Origin: Chryseomonas sp014190935
GTDB taxonomy: Bacteria > Pseudomonadota > Gammaproteobacteria > Pseudomonadales > Pseudomonadaceae
Direction of reading: 5' to 3'
DNA: 64,000 nt
Assembly: GCF_014190935.1 (NCBI RefSeq)
Contig: NZ_JACHVV010000004.1
Coordinates: 310,001 to 374,000, forward strand
This document shows, piece after piece, positions 1-7,890 of the stretch (positions are counted from its first letter, which is position 1; every line of letters begins with the position of its first letter). The notes beneath the pieces are model-generated. The model made no database searches. It saw only the letters and a program-made list of their open reading frames with translations, and was not told where the DNA came from. A program made the position numbers and the translations under genes.

Positions 1-107
1 CCGCGCCGGCGGCGGGCGGGCTGGTCACCGAACTCAAGACCCAGAACGTCGGCGACACCCGCTACTTCGATGCGGCTGGCTTCAAGGGACGCTCGGTCGG
101 GCTGTGA
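1..107 (+). CDS. C-terminal end of an unidentified protein
   Basis: An open frame enters from the left edge (first full codon at base 3) and stops with TGA at 105-107. It gives about 34 residues ending AAGFKGRSVGL. Codon composition is normal for this window and the next gene converges on it ten bases later, so this is probably the 3' end of a real gene. Too little remains to name a family. Confidence 0.5.
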   Translation, partial: APAAGGLVTELKTQNVGDTRYFDAAGFKGRSVGL

Positions 108-117
108 TCCGCGCCTG

Positions 118-948
118 CTAGAGGGTAAGGGTGCCGCGGATGCAGTCCTGCACCGCGCCACCCACCCAGATCTGGTCGGCGATACGGGCTACCCGTACCC
201 GACCGCGCCGGCCCATCGCCGTCCCCTGGCTGGCCAGATAGCGCTCCGGCGCCAGGCCCGCCGGGATCAGCCACTGCGCCAGGCTGGCATTGAGGCTGCC
301 GGTGACCGGGTCTTCGGCGAATTCCTCGCCCATCAGGGCACGCACCTCGAATTGCGCCTCGGCCGCGCTGCCCGTCCAGGGGGCGATCAGGCCGACGTTG
401 AGGCCTTCCAGGGCGGCATAGTCCGGCCGGATCGCCAGCAATTCCTCGCGACTTTCAAGCAGCACCGCCACCCAGCCGGGGCCGTTGTCGGCCCACTGGC
501 TGGCCTGGATGCGCGCGGGCGCCAGGCCGGTGCCCCGGGCAATGCGCGCCAGTACCTCGGGCTCCACCGCGCCGCCTCGCACCAGCGGCGGCGCGGCGAA
601 GGCCAGCTCCTCTCCGGCGGCGCGGATCGACACCAGGCCGGCGCCGCATTCCTGGATCACTTCGCCGCCCTTGGGCCGCCCGCCTTCGCGCAACCAGACA
701 TGGCAGCTGCCCAGGGTCGGATGCCCGGCGAAGGGCAGCTCGCGCTGCGGGGTGAAGATGCGCACCCGGTAGTCCGCCGCCGGATCGGTCGGCTGCAGGA
801 GAAAGGTGGTTTCCGACAGGTTGGTCCAGCGCGCCAGGGCGGCCATCTGCTCGGTGGACAGCGCATCGGCGCCGCAGACCACCGCCAGGGCATTGCCCTC
901 CAGGGGGCGCTGGGCGAAGACATCGACCTGATGAAAGACGAGGGACAT
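118..948 (-). CDS. PhzF-family isomerase/epimerase-like protein
   Basis: This 276-residue protein fits the PhzF (diaminopimelate epimerase-like) fold and family length. It starts MSLVFHQVDVFA and keeps the family landmarks: Glu46 in SETTF at the position of the PhzF catalytic glutamate, a GHPTLGS loop, and DPVTGS near residue 215. The ATG at 948 is chosen because AGGAG lies nine bases upstream. The frame stays open to 1569, but that extension only reads through palindromic repeats. The physiological substrate cannot be told; most members outside phenazine clusters are uncharacterised. It stands alone, convergent with the partial gene on its left. Confidence 0.85.
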   Translation of the reverse strand: MSLVFHQVDVFAQRPLEGNALAVVCGADALSTEQMAALARWTNLSETTFLLQPTDPAADYRVRIFTPQRELPFAGHPTLGSCHVWLREGGRPKGGEVIQECGAGLVSIRAAGEELAFAAPPLVRGGAVEPEVLARIARGTGLAPARIQASQWADNGPGWVAVLLESREELLAIRPDYAALEGLNVGLIAPWTGSAAEAQFEVRALMGEEFAEDPVTGSLNASLAQWLIPAGLAPERYLASQGTAMGRRGRVRVARIADQIWVGGAVQDCIRGTLTL

Positions 949-1060
949 GGCGGTGGACTCCTGGGGCAAAGAGTCGATTGTCAGCGGTTGGCAGGCGACA
1001 GGAACAGCCACAGCCAGGTGGCTAAGGGGCCGTACAGACGGGCGTCGCGCGCGGGATTCG

Positions 1061-1608
1061 CGTGGAAAACGCTGCGCGGTTTTCCACCCTACGGCATCGT
1101 CGCAGGGTTCGCCCTCACCCCAGCCCTCTCCCCGAGGGAGAGGGGGCGGTTCCGCGCGGGGTTGTTGCCCTGCGTAGGGTGGACAACGGCGCAGCCTTAT
1201 CCACGAAGCAACACACCCGTAGGTTGGCGTTGAGCGCAGAGAAGCCCAACGCGGGCACGGCACCCTCACCCCAACCCTCTCCCCGAGGGAGAGGGGGCAG
1301 CTCCGAGCAGAGAGGTGGCGCCGCACCGTAGGGTGGACAACGGCGCAGCCTTGTCCACGAAGCACCACACACTCGTAGGTTGGCGCTGAGCGCAGCGAAG
1401 CCCAACGCGCTCCAACCACCCTCACCCCAACCCTCTCCCAGAGGGAGAGGGAGCAGCTCCGAGCAGAGAGGTGGCGCCGCACCGTAGGGTGGACAACGGC
1501 GCAGCCTTGTCCACGAATCCGCCCTACCCGTAGGTTGGTGCTGAGCGCAGCGAAGCCCAACGCGGGCACGGCACCCTCACCCCAGCCCTCTCCCAGAGGG
1601 AGAGGGGG
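1061..1608. repeat. Array of palindromic repeats with about 154-bp higher-order period
   Basis: This non-coding gap between the PhzF gene and the GntR gene holds eleven palindromic units in the order D-A-C-B-A-C-B-A-C-B-A. D (1061-1093) has GTGGAAAA/TTTTCCAC arms. A (1112, 1263, 1419, 1573) has CCCTCTCCC/GGGAGAGGG arms. C (1173, 1327, 1483) has GTGGACAA/TTGTCCAC-type arms. B (1218, 1374, 1529) has GTTGG/CCCAAC arms around GAGCGCAGCGAAG. The A-C-B block recurs three times with a spacing of 151-156 bp, and the spacer between A and C is identical in blocks two and three, showing block duplication. Long frames on both strands here are by-products of the repeats. Confidence 0.85.
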
Positions 1609-1632
1609 AAAAACCGAGGCACCTCAACCCCC

Positions 1633-2397
1633 TCACTCCACGGCCGGCCGCGCGAAGATGCGGGTCACCGCGTCCAGGTGCGTGGCCATGGCCTGGCGGG
1701 CGGCTTCGGGGTCGTGGGCTTCCAGGGCTTCGAGGATGGCCAGGTGCTCCTGCTGGGAGCGGTCGGGCATGTCTTCGGGGGTGTAGCGGCGCTGCAGCAG
1801 CTGGAACATGCTGCCGTAGCGATGGCCGAGCAGATGGCGCAACAGCAGCGCATAGGCCGGATTGCCGCTGGCCTGGGCGATGCGGATATGGAACAGCCGG
1901 TCGCCGGGATGGGTGGTCGACCCCAGACGATTGTCCTCGACGTTGCGCCCATAGGCCGCGCGGATGCCGGCCAGTTCGCTGGCGCTGGCGTGGCTTGCGG
2001 CCAGGGCGGCGGCTTCCGGCTCCACCAGGCGGCGCGCCTGCAGCAGGGCGAAGGGCGGGATCTCGGCGTCCAGGTCCAGCGCCAGGCTCAGCTCCGGATC
2101 CATCTCCGCCCACTGGCCGCGCCCGGCCAGCTCCAGCACCGGGGTGTCCGGTGGCGGCGGGGCGCTGGGCGCGCAGACCCGCACGCCATCGCCGACGCGC
2201 ACGTCCACCAGGCCGATCACCTCCAGGGCGATCAGCGCCTCGCGTACCGAAGCGCGACTCACCCCCAGTTGCTTGGCCAGTTCGCGCTCGGCGGGCAGGC
2301 AACTGCCCGGCGGATATTCGCTGCCGTCGATGAGGGCGCGCAACTGGTCGGCGATCTGCCGGTAAAGCCGTGGTTTTTCAATCACCTGAAGGGGCAT
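1633..2397 (-). CDS. GntR/FadR-type transcriptional regulator
   Basis: A 254-residue regulator with an N-terminal winged helix-turn-helix (residues about 8-75, including LPAERELAKQLGVSRASVREAL, shown here only as a family signature) and a C-terminal all-helical FCD-type ligand domain (about 95-225). Such proteins usually repress sugar-acid or organic-acid catabolic operons and release DNA on binding a pathway intermediate. It is divergent from the L-fucose operon, with 151 bp between the two start codons and a perfect 17-bp palindrome in the gap, so it is very likely the operon's local regulator. The effector is not known from sequence; a pathway sugar acid is a reasonable guess. Confidence 0.92.
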   Translation of the reverse strand: MPLQVIEKPRLYRQIADQLRALIDGSEYPPGSCLPAERELAKQLGVSRASVREALIALEVIGLVDVRVGDGVRVCAPSAPPPPDTPVLELAGRGQWAEMDPELSLALDLDAEIPPFALLQARRLVEPEAAALAASHASASELAGIRAAYGRNVEDNRLGSTTHPGDRLFHIRIAQASGNPAYALLLRHLLGHRYGSMFQLLQRRYTPEDMPDRSQQEHLAILEALEAHDPEAARQAMATHLDAVTRIFARPAVE

Positions 2398-2480
2398 GGC
2401 GGTCTCGTCTCATGCAGGTCGCGCAGTCTGCCGCGAAAAAATCCTTGCCTGAGAGCCTAGCAGGGTCTAAACAATAGGAC

Positions 2481-2497
2481 CAATGGCCTGACCATTG
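2481..2497. promoter_or_regulatory. Candidate operator of the GntR/FadR regulator
   Basis: A perfect inverted repeat, CAATGGCCTGACCATTG, with 6-bp arms and a 5-bp centre. It lies between the divergent regulator and the first fucose gene. Its core TGGCCTGACCA resembles the TNGTNNNACNA pattern described for FadR-subfamily regulators. Binding is inferred. Confidence 0.55.
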
Positions 2498-2548
2498 ACC
2501 GCTGGCGGTCAGGCGACTCACAACAATAAACAGCCAAGAGGTCTTCGC

Positions 2549-3289
2549 ATGAGTCATGCAGGCAAACGCGTCCTGGTTACCGCCGCCGGCCAGGGGATCG
2601 GCCGGGCCACCGCCCTCGCCTTCCACCGCGCCGGTGCCGAGGTCATCGCCACCGACATCAATGCCGCCGCCCTGGACAGCCTCGAAGGGCTGCAGACCCG
2701 GGTGCTCGACGTCACCGATGCCGCCGCCGTGACCGCGCTGGTCACCGAGCTGGGCAGCCTGGACGTCTTGTTCAACTGCGCCGGCTACGTCCACGCCGGC
2801 AGCATCCTCAACTGCGACGAAGACGCCTGGCGCTTCTCCTTCGAACTCAACGCCACCGCCATGTACCGCATGATCCGCGCCGTGCTGCCCGGCATGCTGG
2901 CCCAGGGCGGCGGCTGCATCATCAACATGGCCTCGATCGCCTCCAGCCTCAAGGGCGTGGCCAATCGCTGCGCCTATGGCGCCAGCAAGGCGGCGGTGAT
3001 CGGCCTGACCAAGTCGGTGGCCGCCGACTATGTCGGCCAGGGCATCCGCTGCAACGCCATCTGCCCCGGCACCGTGGATTCCCCCTCGCTGCACCAGCGC
3101 ATCGCCGACCAGGCCGCTCGCGAAGGCCGCAGCGAAGCCGAGGTGCAGGCCGCCTTCGCCGCCCGCCAGCCGATGGGTCGCGTGGGTCGGCCGGAGGAGA
3201 TCGCCGCCCTTGCCCTGTATCTTGCCTCCGACGCCGCCGCCTTCGTCACCGGGACCGCCCAGGTGATCGATGGCGGCTGGAGCGTCTGA
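2549..3289 (+). CDS. SDR dehydrogenase, probable 2-keto-3-deoxy-L-fuconate dehydrogenase
   Basis: A 246-residue classical short-chain dehydrogenase. It shows TAAGQGIG at 11-18 for nucleotide binding, Asp36 after the second strand (favouring NAD+), an NCAG variant of the NNAG motif near 76-79, and the catalytic YxxxK as Tyr143/Lys147. From its operon it should oxidise 2-keto-3-deoxy-L-fuconate to the 2,4-diketo acid. The start at 2549 is preferred because AGAGG lies about nine bases upstream; an in-frame ATG at 2495 would overlap the operator region. It is the first gene of the operon, followed after 43 bp by the hydrolase. SDR specificity is hard to read from sequence, so the substrate rests on context. 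Confidence 0.85.
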   Translation: MSHAGKRVLVTAAGQGIGRATALAFHRAGAEVIATDINAAALDSLEGLQTRVLDVTDAAAVTALVTELGSLDVLFNCAGYVHAGSILNCDEDAWRFSFELNATAMYRMIRAVLPGMLAQGGGCIINMASIASSLKGVANRCAYGASKAAVIGLTKSVAADYVGQGIRCNAICPGTVDSPSLHQRIADQAAREGRSEAEVQAAFAARQPMGRVGRPEEIAALALYLASDAAAFVTGTAQVIDGGWSV

Positions 3290-3332
3290 CGCCGTTTTTC
3301 GTCCGCACCCTTTTCCCCTCATAGGAGCTCCG

Positions 3333-4181
3333 ATGAAACTCTTGCGCTACGGCCCCCAGGGCCAGGAAAAACCCGGTCTGCTGGATGCCCAGGGCCGGCT
3401 TCGCGATCTCTCCGGCCAGGTGGCCGATCTCGCCGGCGAGGCGCTCGGCGCCGAGTCCCTGGCCCGGCTGCGCCAGCTGGACCCGGACAGCCTGCCGCTG
3501 GTGGACGGCACCCCGCGCCTGGGCCCCTGCGTGGGCCGGGTCGGCAAGTTCATCTGCATCGGCCTCAACTACGCCGACCACGCCGCCGAGTCCGGCCTGG
3601 ACGTGCCCAAGGAGCCAGTGGTGTTCAACAAGTGGACCAGCGCCATCTGCGGGCCCAACGATGCCGTGCAGATCCCCCGCGACTCGACCAAGACCGACTG
3701 GGAAGTGGAGCTGGGCGTGGTGATCGGCAAGGCCGGGCGCTACATCGACGAGGCCCATGCCCTGGATCACGTAGCCGGCTATTGCGTGGTCAACGACGTC
3801 TCCGAGCGCGAGTGGCAACTCGAACGCGGCGGCACCTGGGACAAGGGCAAGGGCTTCGACACCTTCGGCCCGCTCGGCCCCTGGCTGGTGACCGCCGACG
3901 AGGTGGCCGACCCGCAGAACCTCGATCTCTGGCTGGAGGTGGACGGCCATCGCTACCAGAACGGCAACACTCGCACCATGATCTTCACGGTGGCCCAGAT
4001 CATCGCCTACCTCAGCCGCTGCATGAGTCTGCAACCGGGTGACGTCATCTCCACCGGCACGCCGCCGGGCGTGGGCATGGGCGTCAAGCCACAGTCGGTG
4101 TACCTCAAGCCGGGCCAGGAAATGCGCCTGGGCATCCAGGGCCTGGGCGAGCAGCACCAGCGCACCGTTGCCGCCGACTGA
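3333..4181 (+). CDS. FAH-family hydrolase, probable 2,4-diketo-3-deoxy-L-fuconate hydrolase
   Basis: A 282-residue fumarylacetoacetate hydrolase-family enzyme. The C-terminal catalytic domain (about 70-280) has the metal-binding pattern with Glu124 and Glu126 in DWEVELGVV and Asp155 in VVNDVSERE, and a late STGTPPGVG loop. In the L-fucose pathway of Burkholderia and Xanthomonas this family splits 2,4-diketo-3-deoxy-L-fuconate into pyruvate and L-lactate. AGGAG sits five bases before the ATG at 3333. It lies between the SDR and the dehydratase in one operon. Other acylpyruvate hydrolases look alike, so the exact substrate is inferred from neighbours. Confidence 0.87.
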   Translation: MKLLRYGPQGQEKPGLLDAQGRLRDLSGQVADLAGEALGAESLARLRQLDPDSLPLVDGTPRLGPCVGRVGKFICIGLNYADHAAESGLDVPKEPVVFNKWTSAICGPNDAVQIPRDSTKTDWEVELGVVIGKAGRYIDEAHALDHVAGYCVVNDVSEREWQLERGGTWDKGKGFDTFGPLGPWLVTADEVADPQNLDLWLEVDGHRYQNGNTRTMIFTVAQIIAYLSRCMSLQPGDVISTGTPPGVGMGVKPQSVYLKPGQEMRLGIQGLGEQHQRTVAAD

Positions 4182-4286
4182 GGCAGGCCCTCCCACCCAC
4201 AGCTAGCTAATCCCCGTGCCCGCTTTTCATCGAGCGGGCGCGGGGCCGGGTTCGCTCAGCCCGCGAAAACCCTCGAGGACAGCGCC

Positions 4287-5579
4287 ATGCCAACAACAAT
4301 TACCGGCCTGCAGATCGAAGACATCCGCTTCCCCACCAGCCAGGCGCTGGATGGCTCCGATGCGATGAATCCGGATCCGGACTACTCCGCCGCCTACGTC
4401 ATCCTGCAGACCGACCAGCCGGGACTGGAGGGTCACGGCCTCACCTTCACCATCGGCCGCGGCAACGAGATCTGCTGCGCCGCCCTGCGCGCCCTGGAGC
4501 CGCGGGTGCAAGGCCTGACCCTGGAGTGGATCCAGGAAGACCCGGGCCGCTTCTGGCGCCACATCACCGGTGACAGCCAGCTGCGCTGGATCGGCCCGGA
4601 CAAGGGCGCCATCCACCTGGCCACCGGCGCGGTGGTCAACGCCGCCTGGGACCTCTGGGCGCGCGCCGTGGGCAAGCCGGTCTGGCGCCTGGTGGCGGAG
4701 ATGAGCCCCGAAGAGCTGGTGCGCTGCATCGACTTCCGCTACCTCACCGACTGCATCACCCCCGAGGAAGCCCTGGCCCTGCTGCGCCAACGCGCCGAAG
4801 GCAAGGCCGAGCGCCTGCAGCGCCTGGAAGCCGAGGGCTATCCCTGCTACACCACCTCGGCCGGCTGGCTCGGCTATCCCGACGACAAGCTGCGCCGCCT
4901 CTGCCAGGAGGCCATCGACGCCGGCTTCTCCCACATCAAGCTCAAGGTCGGTCGCGATCTCGCCGACGACATCCGCCGGGTGCGCATCGCCCGCGAGGTG
5001 ATCGGCCCCGAGCGCCACCTGATGATCGACGCCAACCAGGTGTGGGAAGTCGGCGAGGCCATCGACTGGGTACGCGAGCTGGCCTTCGCCCAGCCCTGGT
5101 TCATCGAGGAACCCACCAGCCCCGACGACGTGGAGGGCCATCGCGCCATCCGCGAGGCGGTGGCGCCGGTCAAGGTGGCCACCGGCGAGATGTGCCAGAA
5201 CCGCATCCTCTTCAAGCAATTCATCATGCGCGGCGGCCTGGACGTGGTGCAGCTCGACGCCTGTCGCCTGGGCGGCCTCAACGAGGTGCTGGCGGTGCAG
5301 CTGATGGCCGCCAAGTACGACCTGCCGGTCTGCCCCCATGCCGGCGGCGTGGGCCTCTGCGAATACGTGCAGCACCTGGCGATGATCGACTACCTCTGCG
5401 TCGCCGGCACCCACGAGGGCCGGGTGGTGGAATACGTCGACCACCTCCACGAACACTTCGAGGACCCCTGCCAGGTGCGCGGCGCCGCCTATCTCGCGCC
5501 CCAGGCGCCGGGGTTCTCCATCGCCATCAAGGCCGCCTCCCGGGCGCGGTATCGCCATGCCGGATGGCAGCCGTCATGA
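4287..5579 (+). CDS. L-fuconate dehydratase (enolase superfamily)
   Basis: A 430-residue mandelate racemase-type enolase-superfamily enzyme that removes water from L-fuconate to give 2-keto-3-deoxy-L-fuconate. Catalytic positions match the Xanthomonas campestris enzyme as I remember it, even in numbering: Lys218/Lys220 in IKLKVG, Asp248 and Asn250 in MIDANQ, Glu274 in FIEEP, Glu301 in ATGEM, His351 in CPHAGG and Glu382. Human ENOSF1 belongs to the same group. GAGGA precedes the ATG by eight bases. The stop overlaps the next start (ATGA), implying translational coupling to the lactonase. This is the most specific functional call in the operon. Confidence 0.95.
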   Translation: MPTTITGLQIEDIRFPTSQALDGSDAMNPDPDYSAAYVILQTDQPGLEGHGLTFTIGRGNEICCAALRALEPRVQGLTLEWIQEDPGRFWRHITGDSQLRWIGPDKGAIHLATGAVVNAAWDLWARAVGKPVWRLVAEMSPEELVRCIDFRYLTDCITPEEALALLRQRAEGKAERLQRLEAEGYPCYTTSAGWLGYPDDKLRRLCQEAIDAGFSHIKLKVGRDLADDIRRVRIAREVIGPERHLMIDANQVWEVGEAIDWVRELAFAQPWFIEEPTSPDDVEGHRAIREAVAPVKVATGEMCQNRILFKQFIMRGGLDVVQLDACRLGGLNEVLAVQLMAAKYDLPVCPHAGGVGLCEYVQHLAMIDYLCVAGTHEGRVVEYVDHLHEHFEDPCQVRGAAYLAPQAPGFSIAIKAASRARYRHAGWQPS

Positions 5580-6436
5580 GCCTGCGCCTGGATGCCCATC
5601 AGCACTTCTGGCGCTATCGGCCGGCCGAATTCGCCTGGATCGACGGGCGCATGGCCGGACTGCAACGCGATCATCTGCCCTCCGATCTGCAACCGCACCT
5701 GCAGCGCGCCGGTTTCGACGGCTGCATCGCCGTCCAGGCGCGCACCCTGGAAGAGGAGACGGACTTTCTCCTCGACCTCGCCGCCCGCACGCCCTGGGTA
5801 CAGGCGGTGGTCGGCTGGACCGACCTACGCGCCGCCGACCTGGTGGCGCGCCTGGAACGCCGCCAGGGCAGTCGTCACCTGCGCGGCTTTCGCCATCCGG
5901 TGCAGGACGAGGCCGATCCCGGCGCCTGGCTGGCCGATGCCGCCGCCAACCAGGGCGTCGCCACCCTGCAGCGGCATGGCTATCTCTATGAGCTGCTGAT
6001 CCACGCCGAGACCCTGCCCGCCGCCACCGCCTTCGCCGCTCGCCATGACCATGGCGTGCTGGTGCTGGACCATCTGGGCAAGCCGCCGGACCGGGTCGCG
6101 CCCGCCGACTACGCCCGGCTGCTGGCGCCCCTGGCACGACTGCCCCATGTGCATTGCAAGCTGTCCGGCCTGGTCACCGAGGCCGACTGGCAGGGCTGGC
6201 AGGCGGAGCAATTGCTGCCCTATGCGCGCATCACCCTGGAGGCCTTCGGGCCGGAGCGCCTGCTGTTCGGCTCCGACTGGCCGGTCTGCACCCTGGCCGC
6301 CAGCTACGCCGAGGTGGTCGACTTGGCCGAGCAGGCGCTGCTGGATCTCACGACCAGCGAACGTGCGGCGGTCTTTGGCGGCAACGCGGCCCGCCTCTAC
6401 GGCCTGGGCACCCAGCCGCGGGAGGCTGTGGCATGA
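5576..6436 (+). CDS. Amidohydrolase, probable L-fucono-1,5-lactonase
   Basis: A 286-residue amidohydrolase_2 (TIM-barrel) protein. The first strand carries the metal-binding His8 and His10 of LDAHQHFW; later strands give VLDHLGKP and the C-terminal FGSDWPV aspartate. This arrangement matches L-fuconolactonase and L-rhamnono-gamma-lactonase, which open the sugar lactone made by the dehydrogenase. It overlaps the dehydratase stop by four bases and the following SDR start by four bases, so the three genes are tightly coupled. Related enzymes hydrolyse other lactones; the operon points to L-fuconolactone. Confidence 0.9.
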   Translation: MSLRLDAHQHFWRYRPAEFAWIDGRMAGLQRDHLPSDLQPHLQRAGFDGCIAVQARTLEEETDFLLDLAARTPWVQAVVGWTDLRAADLVARLERRQGSRHLRGFRHPVQDEADPGAWLADAAANQGVATLQRHGYLYELLIHAETLPAATAFAARHDHGVLVLDHLGKPPDRVAPADYARLLAPLARLPHVHCKLSGLVTEADWQGWQAEQLLPYARITLEAFGPERLLFGSDWPVCTLAASYAEVVDLAEQALLDLTTSERAAVFGGNAARLYGLGTQPREAVA

Positions 6437-7209
6437 ATCTGCAGCTGACCGACAAGGTGTTCCTGGTCAGCGGCGGCGGCTCCGGCATCGGCGCCGCCAT
6501 CTCCCTGGCCCTGGCCGCCGAGGGCGCCATCCCGGTAATCCTCGCCCGGGAGCCGCTGGAGGCGAGCTTCGCCGCGCAGCTGGCCGAACGCCAGCCCAGG
6601 GCACGGGCCTTCACCGTGGAGCTGTGCGACGAAGCCGCCTGCGAGCGGACCGTGGCGGCCATGCAGGACGCCTATGGACGCATCGATGGCCTGGTCAACA
6701 ACGCCGGGGTCAACGATGGCGTCAGTCTCAGCGCCGGTCGCGCTGCCTTCGTCGCCTCCCTGGAGCGCAACCTGGTGCACTACTACCACCTGGCGCACCT
6801 CTGCCTGCCGGCGCTGCGCGCCAGCACCGGCGCCATCGTCAACATCGCCTCCAAGACCGCCCTCTCCGGCCAGGGCGACACCAGCGGCTACACCGCGGCC
6901 AAGGGCGGCGTGCTGGCCCTGACCCGCGAGTGGGCCGCCTCGCTGCTGGACGACGGCATCCGCGTCAACGCGGTGATCCCCGCCGAGGTCATGACCCCGC
7001 TCTATGAGCGCTGGCTGCAGGGCTTTCCCGACCCGGCCGCCAAGCTCGCCGCCATCACCGCGCGCATCCCCCTCGGCCGCCGCATGACCACCCCCGAGGA
7101 GATCGCCGACACCGTGGCCTTCCTGCTCTCGCCCCGCTCCAGCCATACCACCGGGCAGTGGCTGAGCGTCGATGGCGGCTATCTGCATCTGGATCGAGCG
7201 TTGACGTGA
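6433..7209 (+). CDS. SDR dehydrogenase, probable L-fucose dehydrogenase
   Basis: A 258-residue short-chain dehydrogenase with SGGGSGIG at 13-20, NNAG at 89-92, Ser140, and Tyr153/Lys157 in YTAAK. It ends with the usual SVDGG segment. As the last gene of the operon it should catalyse the entry step, oxidation of L-fucose to the lactone. The ATG overlaps the lactonase stop (ATGA). No mutarotase or transporter is found nearby, so uptake must be encoded elsewhere. Some homologues also act on L-galactose or D-arabinose, which share stereochemistry with L-fucose. Confidence 0.87.
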   Translation: MNLQLTDKVFLVSGGGSGIGAAISLALAAEGAIPVILAREPLEASFAAQLAERQPRARAFTVELCDEAACERTVAAMQDAYGRIDGLVNNAGVNDGVSLSAGRAAFVASLERNLVHYYHLAHLCLPALRASTGAIVNIASKTALSGQGDTSGYTAAKGGVLALTREWAASLLDDGIRVNAVIPAEVMTPLYERWLQGFPDPAAKLAAITARIPLGRRMTTPEEIADTVAFLLSPRSSHTTGQWLSVDGGYLHLDRALT

Positions 7210-7218
7210 CGACGTGGC

Positions 7219-7673
7219 CGTAGGTTGGCGCTGAGCACAGCGAAGCCCAACACAGGCAGGCACACCCACCCCGGCCCCTCCCAAAGGGAGAAGGGGCGGT
7301 CCAGGGATGGCAGTTGGATTTGGCGTTAGCGAGATCACCAGCGCGTGGAAAACGCTGCGCGGTTTTCCACCCTACCCATCCGCCGTCGGTCGGCGAGAGC
7401 GACCTCCCGTAGGGTGGACAACGGCGCAGCCTTGTCCACGCGCCCAGGCATCAAAACCGCCGTTGGAGTACAGGCCTGCCACTATGGCTACCCTCACCCC
7501 AGCCCTCTCCCCGAGGGAGAGGGGGCGGTATCGTGGTTAGTGGTGAGATTTGGCGTCAGCCGAGACCACCAGCGCGTGGAAACGCGGCGTACCGACGTAG
7601 GTTGGCGCTGAGCGCAGCGAAGCCCAACAGGCGTGAGCACCGTAGGGTGGACAACGGCGCAGCCTTGTCCACG
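7219..7673. repeat. Palindromic repeat array downstream of the fucose operon
   Basis: The gap 7210-7692 is filled by palindromic units: B at 7219-7251, a degenerate A at 7264-7296, D at 7344-7375, C at 7408-7440, A at 7491-7525, B at 7596-7628 and C at 7641-7673. The stretch before the D unit (7318-7355) recurs in slightly changed form at 7548-7585, leading into a decayed D, so about 230 bp appear to have been duplicated and then diverged. No gene is seen here. The first B unit, nine bases after the operon's last stop, could act as a 3' hairpin. Confidence 0.8.
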
Positions 7674-7692
7674 CGCCCATCCACCCAACCCG

Positions 7693-7830
7693 CTAGCGCT
7701 TCGGACTCAACGGGCTGTCGTCCAGATCCTCGCGCTCTTCGGTGGTGGTGGTATTGGCCGAATCCGGCACGTCGCCGTATTCGTCGTAGTCGTGGGGGGT
7801 CTGCTTATCGTCCGCGGGTTCGGGATTCAT
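7693..7830 (-). CDS. Small acidic hypothetical protein (45 aa)
   Basis: A short frame starts MNPEPADDKQTPHDYDEYGD and ends LSPKR. GGAG lies nine bases before its ATG. The product is strongly acidic (16 Asp/Glu in 45 residues), with a run of four Thr, no hydrophobic core and no signal peptide, so it is probably disordered. It ends just where the repeat array begins and its composition is unlike random readthrough. I do not recognise a family. It may share the intergenic promoter region with nothing else, as the next gene upstream (TetR) is on the same strand 60 bp away. Confidence 0.6.
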   Translation of the reverse strand: MNPEPADDKQTPHDYDEYGDVPDSANTTTTEEREDLDDSPLSPKR

Positions 7831-7890
7831 GGGGTACTCCGATCGTAGAGGCACCCTTGGTGGAGTCCGCCGGCCCCGGGGGCGTTCCCG

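Noticed and set aside
118..1569. 483-residue minus-strand frame with a 207-residue extension before the PhzF start
   Set aside because: The extension only translates palindromic repeats; the ATG at 948 has a good ribosome site and matches family length.
1061..1608. CRISPR-like appearance of regularly spaced repeats
   Set aside because: Units are four kinds of palindrome, spacers are themselves repeated, and there are no cas genes.
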